From the NCBI GenBank assembly GCA_023406965.1, contig JAEXTI010000447.1, forward strand, positions 1 through 58,477: DNA of 58,477 nucleotides. The letters run 5' to 3'. The notes under the pieces were generated by a model. That model was not told the origin of the DNA and made no database searches. It was given only the letters and a program-made list of their open reading frames with translations. The stretch is from Chloroflexota bacterium. GTDB lineage: Bacteria > Chloroflexota > Anaerolineae > Anaerolineales > Anaerolineaceae. Positions 20,150 through 28,863 of the stretch are shown in pieces. Every line of letters begins with the position of its first letter. The first letter of the stretch is position 1. Made by a program: the position numbers and the translations under genes.

Positions 20150-22723
20150 CTAGAGCGTCACCGTCCCGGCGTTCCCGTCCACGGTGATCATCTGCCCGTC
20201 GCGGATGCGCCGCGTGGCAACGCCCGTGCCCATCACCGCCGGAATGCCGTACTCGCGAGCCACGATCGATCCGTGCGAGAGCGGCCCGCCGATGTCGGTG
20301 ACCACCGCCGAAGCCATGGTAAACAGCGGCGTCCAGGCCGGGGTGGTCGTCCCCGCCACCAGCACATCGCCAGGCTTCATCTTGCCAAAATCTTCCGGCC
20401 CGTGCAGCACGCATGCCGGAGCGCTTACCTTACCTCCTCCTGCTGCTACACCTTTCAGAATATTCTGGTTTTGGTTCGGCCCAGAATCTGCCAGGAAAGC
20501 TGAAGTATCGATGCCCATATATTTTTTCTTCATCGGGATCATCGAAGGCGGAGACGATTTTCGAGCCCGCTGATTAAAGGCCTTGCGCTCTCCCACCTCG
20601 CCCTGCAAACTGCCGCCTGAAAGGCCAGCCAGCCAGGCCTGGACCTCGCCTTTTTGCAGCCAGAAAATATCTTCTGCCTGTTCCAGAACGCCTGCCTGAG
20701 CCATGCGCCCGCCAAGCTCAGCGAGCATGGCTCTCAGTGATGGGTATCCCAAGCCAATTTCAGCCAGGGCATCCTCGCGTATCTCCGCCAACGACTGCCC
20801 CCAATTGAGTGCTTTCCGGAACGCCCAACCTTTCAATCCCTTTGATTGCCCCAATGTCGCCGCCGAAAGCTGCTTGCGTGCTTCTTCGGCCTTGCGCTGC
20901 CGTTCGTAAGGATTTGCGCCCTCTCCTCTTAGATACATTTTTAGGGTCTCAATCATCGGCTCGGGATGATCGCCAGGCAAATCGGCGGAGAAGTCTAACT
21001 GGAAAACAGGGTAACCAAAACGCTGCAAATGCTGATCGAAGCGCTCGCGAAACTCCTTCCAACCAGTTGCAGAACCCTCGGAAAGAATTTCTCGAGCCTG
21101 CATAGCCTGAACGATTTGGCTGGTTTCCATCGTGAGGAAGGCCTCGCGTAGTTCAGTTTTCTCCCCCATCCAACCGGCCAGGTCGAATAATGATTTCTCG
21201 CCCTGAACCGCCAGGGTGTTCCACCCCATCAGCAACGTCTCTACTGGGGGCATTCCCTCCTTGCGCACCCAACGGTTATATACAATCCTCAGCATTCCCT
21301 CGGAACCGGCGGCATTCCCCATCGTGGCAAACAACAAAGTGCCTACGTAGGCCATGACATTGCCAACCAGTACCTGGATATTATTCCACAATTCTGCAGA
21401 GGTTTGCCCAGCAAAATCCATTTTCTTGTACAGCTCCACCTGTTTCTTATATTTAGGTAGGGCGACATCCCGCCAAAAAGGCACTGCCTCGCGAACCAAC
21501 CGTGGGTAAGAAGGTAACATGGTCAAAATCCACCACCAGGTCCGAGCTGAAAAGTTGACTCCCATGTAAGCATATCGATTGATTGAGGTGTAATAGTCGT
21601 CCGGCAATACCGGCCGAGTTTTTATGAGGGCCTCGCCAACCGAAACCATCTCCTTTGCTAATGAGCCAATCCCCAGGGTGTCAAACAGAGGGCTCATCGG
21701 ACTGGGAAGCAAATCCACCAGCCCGCCGCGCATATAAGTCCCTTTGGGCTTCGGCGGCGTCCAATCCAGCGGCTCGTCTGGCAGCGCTGTGATGGGCCGG
21801 GCCTGGACGATAGCAAACTTGCCGCCTGCCAGTGTCCATTCCACATCCATCGGCGTTTTGTAATGATCTTCGATCTTTACGCCCAACGCGCACAGTTCCA
21901 TTGTCTGCGCATCGTTAAGCACAGGCCGTCCTTGCTGTTCTGCAGCTACGGGCTGCTCTTCGGTCCCGCTTTCTGTGCGAACGGTCATGACCTGCTTGTT
22001 GGAAATCTCACGCTTCAGCACTTGCCTGCTAGCTTTTTCCACCGTCAGCGTGTCAGGCGTAACTGCCCCACTCACCAACGCTTCGCCCAATCCCCAGGTA
22101 GCGTTAATCACAGCCTCACCGCGCTTGCCGTTCACCGGGTTCGCCGTGAACATCACCCCTGCAGCGTCTGCCGCCACCAGTTCCTGCACCACCACCGCCA
22201 GGGCTACGCTGTCGGGGTCAATGCCCTGTCTGGCACGGTAGCCAATGGCCCGCGCCGTCCACAGGCTGCCCCAGCAGTGCTTCACCGCCTCCAGCACAGC
22301 TTCCGGCCCGTGGATATTTAAATAGGTATCCTGCTGCCCGGCAAAGGAGGCATCCGGCAAATCCTCCGCTGTGGCCGAAGAGCGCACCGCCACAGCTTTT
22401 TCCACGCCCATCGCAGCGTAGCGCGCAAGAATTTCTTCCGCCAATTCTACTGGCACCACCCCACCCCCAAATAAGCCGCAGATTTGAGCGGAAGCCTCTT
22501 CAAGCACAGTCGGGGTGGCCAGGTCGATTCCGTTTATCACGTCTAAAATAGACTTCTGAAGTCGGTTAGCCTCCACAAAATCCCGGTACGCAGCCGTGGT
22601 TATGTGGAATCCATCCGGCACAGGCAGGCCTGCCCGGATCAATTTCGCCAGGGACATACCCTTGCCGCCTACGTTTTCCAACGTAGCCGCCTCGTCAGCC
22701 AGTGAAAGTGTGTATTGATTCAT
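20150..22723 (-). CDS. PEP-synthase-like dikinase, rifampicin-phosphotransferase type
   Basis: 857 residues, close to the ~865 of rifampicin phosphotransferases. The N-terminal ATP-grasp domain has NVGGKGMSLAKLIRAGLPVPDGF, VRSSATAEDLPDASFAGQQDTYLN and GLGEALVSGAVTPD. A long central region (~330-760) corresponds to the substrate-binding insert. The C-terminal swivelling domain carries the phospho-histidine in DIGGPLSHGSIVAREYGIPAVMGTG (~residue 813). The order ATP-grasp, insert, His domain is that of Rph, not of true PEP synthase, which has a C-terminal TIM barrel. It probably phosphorylates an aromatic or macrolactone-like compound. Linkage to a TetR repressor and an exporter supports a detoxification role; the actual substrate is inference. 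Confidence 0.83.
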   Translation of the reverse strand: MNQYTLSLADEAATLENVGGKGMSLAKLIRAGLPVPDGFHITTAAYRDFVEANRLQKSILDVINGIDLATPTVLEEASAQICGLFGGGVVPVELAEEILARYAAMGVEKAVAVRSSATAEDLPDASFAGQQDTYLNIHGPEAVLEAVKHCWGSLWTARAIGYRARQGIDPDSVALAVVVQELVAADAAGVMFTANPVNGKRGEAVINATWGLGEALVSGAVTPDTLTVEKASRQVLKREISNKQVMTVRTESGTEEQPVAAEQQGRPVLNDAQTMELCALGVKIEDHYKTPMDVEWTLAGGKFAIVQARPITALPDEPLDWTPPKPKGTYMRGGLVDLLPSPMSPLFDTLGIGSLAKEMVSVGEALIKTRPVLPDDYYTSINRYAYMGVNFSARTWWWILTMLPSYPRLVREAVPFWRDVALPKYKKQVELYKKMDFAGQTSAELWNNIQVLVGNVMAYVGTLLFATMGNAAGSEGMLRIVYNRWVRKEGMPPVETLLMGWNTLAVQGEKSLFDLAGWMGEKTELREAFLTMETSQIVQAMQAREILSEGSATGWKEFRERFDQHLQRFGYPVFQLDFSADLPGDHPEPMIETLKMYLRGEGANPYERQRKAEEARKQLSAATLGQSKGLKGWAFRKALNWGQSLAEIREDALAEIGLGYPSLRAMLAELGGRMAQAGVLEQAEDIFWLQKGEVQAWLAGLSGGSLQGEVGERKAFNQRARKSSPPSMIPMKKKYMGIDTSAFLADSGPNQNQNILKGVAAGGGKVSAPACVLHGPEDFGKMKPGDVLVAGTTTPAWTPLFTMASAVVTDIGGPLSHGSIVAREYGIPAVMGTGVATRRIRDGQMITVDGNAGTVTL

Positions 22724-22743
22724 CCTATCCTCCGCAATTCATG

Positions 22744-22760
22744 AGCGACCAAGAGTCGCT
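22744..22760. promoter_or_regulatory. Candidate TetR-family operator (internal)
   Basis: AGCGAC-N5-GTCGCT, 6-base perfect arms, in the 69-base gap between the regulator and the PEP-synthase-like gene. The GTCGCTTTT arm is the same word found twice in front of the regulator gene. Confidence 0.55.
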
Positions 22761-22792
22761 TTTGTTGGCAAAAATTAAAGAGGCCTTCCCTC

Positions 22793-23440
22793 TCATTCCG
22801 CGCCCCCCAAGCGGGCATGTAGCGCTACTTGACTTGCATCTCCGCGCTCTAGCACACCCAAAAAGATCAGATCGAAGACTTCTTTTAACATTTCCTCCGG
22901 CGTGCCGGTCGGCCGGGTGGTATAAACAACATTCGACATTGTGTTGATCAGCATCCTGGCGACCAGCAGCGAGTTGACCTTGCGAAAGCTGCCCTCCGCG
23001 ATGCCCTGATTAATCACGCTGCAAATCAAATCCTGGTACGTGTAACGCAATTGCAAGACTCGCTTCTGGCTGTGCATACCCAGTTTTTGCGCTTCCAGTG
23101 TGATTTGCAAAAAAAACTCTTTATTCTGCAGGATGATCTCTAATTCTTGTTTCATGATCATGTGCAGTTTTTCTATCGCCGGGAGGGGCTGCCTGGATAT
23201 TTCCAACGCGCAGTTGTACAGGCTTTCCATCTCCTCTTCCACGGCAAACAACAGCACCTCATCCTTAGAACGGAAATAATCGTACAAGGTGGACTTGCCA
23301 ATTCCAGCCGCATCAGCAATCTCACGCATGGAGGTCTCGCTGAATCCTTTTTGCATCATCACTGGCAACGCGGCCCGAAAGACTTCATGCCTCCTGCGAT
23401 CAATTTCTTCATCTGTCAACGGGATTCCCTTGGGCATCAT
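22793..23440 (-). CDS. TetR/AcrR-family transcriptional regulator
   Basis: 215 residues. The N-terminal helix-turn-helix is characteristic: ALPVMMQKGFSETSMREIADAAGIGKSTLYDYFRSKDEVLLFAVEEEM (~residues 22-68). The rest is an all-helical ligand-binding domain, which differs in every family member. Two ATG codons stand in tandem at 23440 and 23437. It heads a three-gene minus-strand unit and is preceded by a consensus promoter bracketed by repeated GGTCGCTTT words, so it probably represses its own operon until a ligand binds. Confidence 0.92.
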   Translation of the reverse strand: MMPKGIPLTDEEIDRRRHEVFRAALPVMMQKGFSETSMREIADAAGIGKSTLYDYFRSKDEVLLFAVEEEMESLYNCALEISRQPLPAIEKLHMIMKQELEIILQNKEFFLQITLEAQKLGMHSQKRVLQLRYTYQDLICSVINQGIAEGSFRKVNSLLVARMLINTMSNVVYTTRPTGTPEEMLKEVFDLIFLGVLERGDASQVALHARLGGAE

Positions 23441-23449
23441 TCACCTCTC

Positions 23450-23470
23450 AAAGCGAATAGCGGTCGCTTT
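23450..23470. promoter_or_regulatory. TetR-family operator, inverted repeat
   Basis: AAAGCGA-N7-TCGCTTT, perfect 7-base arms, lying between the -10 box and the regulator start codon. The word CGGTCGCTTT in its right arm recurs at 23511-23520, exactly 50 bases away. Confidence 0.6.
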
Positions 23471-23471
23471 C

Positions 23472-23500
23472 ATAATACAGTCATAAACGACGCTTGTCAA
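23472..23500 (-). promoter_or_regulatory. Sigma-70 promoter of the TetR operon
   Basis: Read on the minus strand, TTGACA (23500-23495) and TATTAT (23477-23472) are 17 bases apart. The two operator words lie just downstream of the -10 and just upstream of the -35. Confidence 0.75.
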
Positions 23501-23510
23501 TACCGAACAT

Positions 23511-23520
23511 CGGTCGCTTT
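23511..23520. promoter_or_regulatory. TetR-family operator half-site
   Basis: CGGTCGCTTT, a 10-base direct copy of 23461-23470, upstream of the -35 box of the regulator promoter. Confidence 0.45.
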
Positions 23521-23592
23521 TGGACTCAACATCAATCCCATCTTCGAGTACAATTAACTCAATCTTTTAATCTTCAGGACTAGTTCAGCGGC

Positions 23593-24618
23593 ATGCCCCT
23601 ACGCAGCTTTTTCCAAAACTTCAAAAACCGCCTCCGCAACTTGCCCGACGGTTGGTTTGTTGCGCTAAATACGATTTTCTGGTTGGGATTGGCCGCGTTG
23701 CTGCTCACTGACAAAATCCGCTTGATGATCGGCGTTGGACTGATGACCCTGGTCTTTAGCATTTACTTATTCGTTGCCGCCCACCGGGGTGAGATGAAAC
23801 AGCACACCAACCTGGCCTATGGATTCGGCGCGTTTTGCCTCTTGATCAGTTTGGTGAGCTTTACGGCGTTAATCGCTGACCCGGACTCCTTCCCTCCCTC
23901 TTCTGTCAGGGGTCGCATCGCCGCTGCGCAAAAGAGTTCCTACCACGTACGATTAGACTTATCCAAAAAAGGCTTGAAGGAAATCCCGCCCGAAGTGTGG
24001 GAGATCACCAACATTTCCAGCCTGGATTTGAGCGGCAACCGGCTAACCGCAATCCCCGCTGACATCGCCCGCCTGGAAAACCTCACCTCCCTGACACTCT
24101 CGGACAATTGCCTGGAAAGCCTGCCACCGGAAATTGGCAACCTGCCGCGGCTTTCCGTCCTGGATGTAACCGGCAATCGCCTGACTGCCTTGCCCCCCGA
24201 AATCGGCAATCTCACTACCTTGACCATTCTGGATCTATCCGATAACCGCCTGACCAGGCTGCCCGCCGAAATCGGCCAACTCAGCCAGCTGCGCTTCCTC
24301 TCTGCTTTTGACAACCAGCTTGCCACCCTGCCGCCCCAAATTGGCGACCTCACCCAACTGGAAGGGCTAGCCCTATCACGCAACCAGATCAGTCACCTGC
24401 CGCCCGAAATGGGCGGTCTCAGCACATTGGGTTATCTGTACATCAACCAAAACCAACTCACCGATCTGCCCGCCGAACTGGCGGATCTGCCCAAACTGGA
24501 GATGGTTACTTTGGACGACAACCCCCTCGGATTACAGCCCGAAGCCGTAAATCGGCTGCGCGAACACGGCATCCGCACCATCTACCACCCCCCGCCCACG
24601 CCAACCCCTAACCGCTGA
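23593..24618 (+). CDS. Membrane leucine-rich-repeat protein
   Basis: 341 residues. The N-terminal part has three hydrophobic segments (WFVALNTIFWLGLAALLL, IGVGLMTLVFSIYLFVAA, YGFGAFCLLISLVSFTALI; residues ~20-98). From residue ~115 there are about nine leucine-rich repeats with the bacterial consensus (LDLSGNRLTAIPADIARLENL, and then LPPEIGNL repeats). The protein ends in a proline-rich tail. The repeats would sit on one face of the membrane and bind a partner protein; no enzymatic domain is present. The last 11 bases overlap the convergent hydrogenase protease gene. Confidence 0.9.
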   Translation: MPLRSFFQNFKNRLRNLPDGWFVALNTIFWLGLAALLLTDKIRLMIGVGLMTLVFSIYLFVAAHRGEMKQHTNLAYGFGAFCLLISLVSFTALIADPDSFPPSSVRGRIAAAQKSSYHVRLDLSKKGLKEIPPEVWEITNISSLDLSGNRLTAIPADIARLENLTSLTLSDNCLESLPPEIGNLPRLSVLDVTGNRLTALPPEIGNLTTLTILDLSDNRLTRLPAEIGQLSQLRFLSAFDNQLATLPPQIGDLTQLEGLALSRNQISHLPPEMGGLSTLGYLYINQNQLTDLPAELADLPKLEMVTLDDNPLGLQPEAVNRLREHGIRTIYHPPPTPTPNR

Positions 24619-25063
24619 CCTCCTGCACCACGGCGTCCATTAACCGGTCCACCACCGCTGCCACCGGCGGGGTCAGGCCGATGCCTGTTTCCAGGCTTTG
24701 GGGCTGCACGCCAAAGACTACCACCCGTTTGGGGTAAATCCCCGTCAACTGGGCCGTCAGCATCAGCTCGGGCAGGCCAATCTCGTGGGGTGAGGTCTTC
24801 AAGGCCAGGTAAGCGGGCACCTGTTCATTTTCCATGCGCAGGATTGCCCCAGGCTCTTTGCCAAAGTGAGCCGCGTCCACCACCACCAGGTGATCGACAC
24901 CCTCCAAGAACTGGAGGAGATCCAGGCCGCAGGTGCCCCCGTCTTCCACCTGGACCTCCTCGGGCAGTCTTCCGGATTCCTTCAAGCGTTCGATGGTGTG
25001 GACCCCCACCCCGTCATCCGACAGGAGCAGGTTGCCCACACCCAACACCAGCGTCTTAGCCAC
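24608..25063 (-). CDS. hybP: Hydrogenase maturation protease (HyaD/HybD type)
   Basis: 151 residues, typical for the family. It cleaves the C-terminal extension of the large subunit after nickel insertion. The metal-sensing residues are visible: GVGNLLLSDDGVGVH (first acid, ~residue 17), VVDAAHFG (Asp ~61) and SPHEIGLPELM (His ~92). Six bases after the large-subunit gene, whose product ends in DPCMACAVH plus a 15-residue tail that would be the substrate. Confidence 0.93.
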   Translation of the reverse strand: MAKTLVLGVGNLLLSDDGVGVHTIERLKESGRLPEEVQVEDGGTCGLDLLQFLEGVDHLVVVDAAHFGKEPGAILRMENEQVPAYLALKTSPHEIGLPELMLTAQLTGIYPKRVVVFGVQPQSLETGIGLTPPVAAVVDRLMDAVVQEVSG

Positions 25064-25069
25064 AGCCGT

Positions 25070-26788
25070 TTAATCCATCACCGTCACGCGGGTGATTTCC
25101 TGGCCTTCCGCATCCAGGACATGCACGGCGCAAGCCATGCAGGGGTCAAAGGAGTGGATGGTGCGCAGGATTTCCACCGGCATGTTCGCATCCGCCACCG
25201 GCGTGCCCACCAAGGCCGCTTCGTAAGCGCCCGGCGTGCCGTTGCCGTCTCGCGGCGAGCCGTTCCACGTAGAAGGCACGATGGCCTGGTAATTGGCGAT
25301 CTTACCCTCCTTGATGTGGATCCAGTGCCCCAGCGCGCCGCGCGGCGCCTCCGACCAGCCCCAACCCATTGCTTCGGCCGGCCAGGTGGAGGGGTGCCAG
25401 TGCTCATTCTCGTGAATACGCAAATCGCCCTTGCCGATATTCGCCGCCAGTTCCATCGTCCACGGGGCCAACTGCTCGGCCAGTACCACCGTTTCCACGC
25501 AACGCGCCGCCACCCGACCCAACGTGGAGAACAAGGCCGTCGCCGGAACATTCAGCTTCGTCAATACCGCATCCACCCAGTACTGGACCCGCTCATGCCC
25601 CGAAGCGTAGGCGATCAGCATACGTGCCAGCGGTCCTACCTCCATCGACTCTTCGCCATAACGTGGAGCCTTGAGCCATGAATACTTATCTTCGGTGTTG
25701 AGAAATTCATAAGGCGGCTTGGGACCGGTATAGTTGGGAGTCGTCTCACCCACCGATGGGTGCAGTCCCTTCGATTCATCGGCGTAAGTGAACCAGGAGT
25801 GCTTGACGTGCTCGGTGATTTGAGTCGGGTCCAACGGGTGAACAGTGCTCAAATCTCGTCCCAGGATCACACCGCGTGGGAAGAACAAATCGCCGGGGTT
25901 GTCCGGGTTCGCCCCATCAATCAACGGCAGGTCGCCATAGGACAGGAAGTTGCCCAACCCTTCGCCCAACCCAGCCCATTCCAGGTAAAAGGGCGCCACT
26001 GCCAGCACGTCCGGCAGGTACACCTTCTCGACAAACTCTTTGGCCTTGGCAAACAGTGACAGCAGTTGGGCAATCTTGTCCGCATTAATGGCCGCCTGGC
26101 TATTGGGATCCACCGGAATGGACATGCCGCCCACCAGGTAGGTTTGCAGATGGGGGTTCTTGGCTCCTAAAATAGCGTGCGCTTTGATAACCTCGCGCTG
26201 CCAATCCAACGCTTCCAGGTAGTGCGCCACCGCCATCAAGTTGGCCTCGGCGGGCAGCTTATACTCGGGGTGCCCCCAATAAGCATTTCCAAAAGGACCC
26301 AATTGCCCACTTTGCACGAACAGCTTGATGCGGTCCTGCATGGTCTTGAAGTACGTCTCGCTGGATTTACCCCAATCCGAAATCGACTGCGCCAGCGCAG
26401 CGGTCTTGGCCGGGTCGGCGTCCAGCGCCGAAACGATATCCACCCAATCCAGGGCATGTAGATGGTAAAAGTGAACGACGTGATCCTGAATGTACTGAAT
26501 GGCCTCAATGATATTGCGGATCAGGCGGGCATTGGTCGGAATTTGAATTCCCAAAGCATCTTCGACAGCTCGCACGGAGCTGAGTGCATGTACCGTCGTT
26601 CAGACACCGCAGATGCGCTGCGTGAATGTCCATGCCTCCCTGGGGTCGCGCCCCTGCAGGATGATTTCAATGCCCCGGAACATAGTGCTGCTGCTCCAGG
26701 CCTTGGTGACTTTGCCCCCATCGACTTCCACCTCAATGCGCAGGTGGCCTTCAATGCGGGTAATCGGGTCAATGGCAACTTTGGTCAT
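25070..26788 (-). CDS. hybL: [NiFe] hydrogenase large subunit with in-frame UGA (selenocysteine)
   Basis: Frame of 572 residues if the TGA at 26602-26600 is read through. Upstream of it: [20 protein letters not shown]...TFTQRICGV; downstream in the same frame: [17 protein letters not shown]. The TGA therefore sits exactly at the second cysteine of the L1 nickel motif (RxCGxCxxxH). The rest is intact, including the L2 motif DPCMACAVH followed by a cleavable tail. A 6-bp stem with a 5-nt loop follows the TGA by 17 nt. No other damage is seen, so recoding to Sec fits better than a pseudogene. A group 1 membrane-linked uptake enzyme, oxidising H2 outside the membrane with the small subunit, HybA and HybB. 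Standard gene callers would split it into 62- and ~501-residue pieces. Confidence 0.85.
26566..26582 (-). promoter_or_regulatory. Candidate SECIS stem-loop
   Basis: On the minus-strand mRNA, CAGCUC-CGUGC-GAGCUG: 6-bp perfect stem, 5-nt loop with G at loop position 2, starting 17 nt after the UGA. This matches the general form of bacterial selenocysteine insertion elements (apical stem-loop about 16-37 nt downstream, G among the first two loop bases). Found by eye; energy and conservation not tested. Confidence 0.6.
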
Positions 26789-26813
26789 AGAACACTCCTT
26801 ATCTCCGCTTTTC

Positions 26814-27962
26814 TCACAGACTCTTGGTCACTTCCGGCTTAGGCTCCGGGAACATGGGTAGGAAGCGTACCGCTGCGTCGAACATAATAAATCCCAGGCA
26901 GGTCAAACCGATGGAGACGGCCAACTCTGACCATGCCGGCAGGTAGAAATCTCCGCTGAAGAACGACAGGGTGGTGTTGATCCGGTTCAATATCAGCCCG
27001 CCCATCACAAAGACCGAGGCCCACACGATCCCGTCCAGATTTTCACGCGTCTTGGGATCGATGAAGCAGAACAATGGGTAAAGCACCCCACCCAAAATTT
27101 CAGCGATGAACATCGCCGCAGGCCAGCCGCCCTTCAAAAGATACATGTAGTTGCCCGAAATGAACAACTCGCCCATACGCAACACAAAATATGTACCTAG
27201 CACGTAGGGGATGATCTTGGCCAACCTGGACAGCAGATTCAGGTTGAACTTGACCCCATACGCCCGCGCAGAGAGGTACGACTCAAATACGGTCATGCCC
27301 AAACCGGCGGCAATGGCGGTCAGGTAGAAATACACCGGCAGCAAACCCGAATACCACAATGGGTGAATGCGATGGGGCAGAATGGTTAACATCGTGCCCA
27401 GGGTGGATTGGTGTAGTGTCGAGAGGGTTACCCCCGCAACGATCAACACGATGGTGATTCGGCGAATGATTTTCAGCGGCACCTTCCAGCCCAAGGCATC
27501 AAAGACCACCGGGCTGAACTCCATCGCCAGCACCGCGGTATACAGCATGACGCACCAGCCGATCTCAAACAGCGGTGAATGGATGTTCCAGTAGATCAGC
27601 AGGTGCCAGATGCGCTGCGGAAAGCCCAGGTCCACCAGCAGGGTGAGCGCAGCCAGGATGTAGCTGATGAACCCGGTCAAGATCGTTGGCCGCACAATGG
27701 GGTAAAAATCTTTCAGATTGAAGATATACACCACCGCAGCCACCGTGAAGGCTCCCGCTGCCAGCCCAATGCCGCTCATCATGTCAAAGCTAATCCAGAT
27801 TCCCCAACCGCGCCCATCGGTCAGGGCTGTGGTCGCGTCCAGCCCGGCAAACCAGCGATAGACTGCCACAGAAAGTCCCAAGGCGCCCAACACCCACACC
27901 ATGATCATGCCGGGGCCAATCGGGTAATGGCGCAAACGGATTTGGCCCATACGCAATGCCAT
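26814..27962 (-). CDS. hybB: Hydrogenase membrane subunit HybB (NrfD/PsrC family)
   Basis: 382 residues with about ten hydrophobic segments, characteristic of HybB. It is an integral quinone-reducing subunit without cofactors of its own that takes electrons from HybA. The N-terminal stretch [27 protein letters not shown] is typical. The gene is one base from the hybA stop and 25 bases before hybL, in a tight operon. Confidence 0.92.
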   Translation of the reverse strand: MALRMGQIRLRHYPIGPGMIMVWVLGALGLSVAVYRWFAGLDATTALTDGRGWGIWISFDMMSGIGLAAGAFTVAAVVYIFNLKDFYPIVRPTILTGFISYILAALTLLVDLGFPQRIWHLLIYWNIHSPLFEIGWCVMLYTAVLAMEFSPVVFDALGWKVPLKIIRRITIVLIVAGVTLSTLHQSTLGTMLTILPHRIHPLWYSGLLPVYFYLTAIAAGLGMTVFESYLSARAYGVKFNLNLLSRLAKIIPYVLGTYFVLRMGELFISGNYMYLLKGGWPAAMFIAEILGGVLYPLFCFIDPKTRENLDGIVWASVFVMGGLILNRINTTLSFFSGDFYLPAWSELAVSIGLTCLGFIMFDAAVRFLPMFPEPKPEVTKSL

Positions 27963-27963
27963 C

Positions 27964-28848
27964 TTAGCCCTCCTTTTCCGGCTTCTTGCCGTTAGCAGCC
28001 TTCACTTTGGCTCGCCGGTGCGTGTACTGGTAAATCGCCGTGCTCAATGTCGCGACTGTGACCACCACCCAGGGGACTGCTTTCATGTAAGGCCAGGTGA
28101 TATCCGGCAATGAACGATCATCCAGTTCGGGAAAGCCCAACTTGGCGAAATCAATGTGCGAAATGTAAAGCATGGTCGTCCCCCCAGCTTCTGTCTCGCC
28201 GTAAACGTGCTTCAAATACATGGGATTTTCGTCGATGCGTTGGTGAGCAATCGCCAGCATCCCGCCACGCTTGCCCGAGATCAACGCCCCCGTCGGGCAT
28301 ACCTCGCTGCAAGCCGGTTCTTTCCCTTCGGCCTGACGGTCGGCGCAAAAATCACATTTCTGGATGAGGGGCAAAGGCTCGGGCCACTTCGCTTTGGGAA
28401 CGCCAAATGGGCAGGCGGCCATGCAATACCGGCAGCCGATGCAGCGATCGGAATGGTATACTACCGGGCCGCTGGGGGTCTTTTCCAGAGCAGCCACCGG
28501 GCACACCGAAACGCAGGCTGGTTCAATACAATGCATACATTGATCTTTTACAAAGGAAATGCCGTCATTGCCCTTATACAATCTTATGATTGTCCAGGTA
28601 TCCGCACTCAAATCCTTCGGCATATCGTACAATTTGTCGCCGTCGAATTCGGGTGGCAGGTTTGAACGATGCTTGCAAGCGTTCTGGCAGGCCCGGCAGC
28701 CTACGCACTTAGTCGTATCGTACAGCATCGAAAAGCTGTCCGCCGCTTCTCTCGGGCCAGTCGCAGCCACAACCTCGGCATTTGGAAGCACCAGAGCCCC
28801 CAACCCCGCCCCCGCCGATTTTAGGAAATCTCTCCGGCTGATTGGCAT
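27964..28848 (-). CDS. hybA: Hydrogenase ferredoxin subunit HybA
   Basis: 294 residues. A twin-arginine signal (ISRRDFLKSAGAG) starts the protein. Four [4Fe-4S] motifs follow: CVGCRACQNAC, CMHCIEPACVSVC, CIGCRYCMAAC and CDFCADRQ...CSEVC. A C-terminal hydrophobic anchor (VPWVVVTVATLSTAIYQY, ~250-270) fixes it to the membrane. It relays electrons from the small subunit to HybB. Exported with the hydrogenase. Confidence 0.94.
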   Translation of the reverse strand: MPISRRDFLKSAGAGLGALVLPNAEVVAATGPREAADSFSMLYDTTKCVGCRACQNACKHRSNLPPEFDGDKLYDMPKDLSADTWTIIRLYKGNDGISFVKDQCMHCIEPACVSVCPVAALEKTPSGPVVYHSDRCIGCRYCMAACPFGVPKAKWPEPLPLIQKCDFCADRQAEGKEPACSEVCPTGALISGKRGGMLAIAHQRIDENPMYLKHVYGETEAGGTTMLYISHIDFAKLGFPELDDRSLPDITWPYMKAVPWVVVTVATLSTAIYQYTHRRAKVKAANGKKPEKEG

Positions 28849-28863
28849 GGCTTTTACCTCCTG

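Noticed and set aside
25070..26788. Hydrogenase large subunit as a pseudogene with a nonsense mutation
   Set aside because: The rest of the gene and the whole operon are intact, and the TGA falls exactly on a nickel-ligand cysteine with a SECIS-like stem at the right distance. A random stop would be unlikely there; it remains the fallback if Sec genes are absent.
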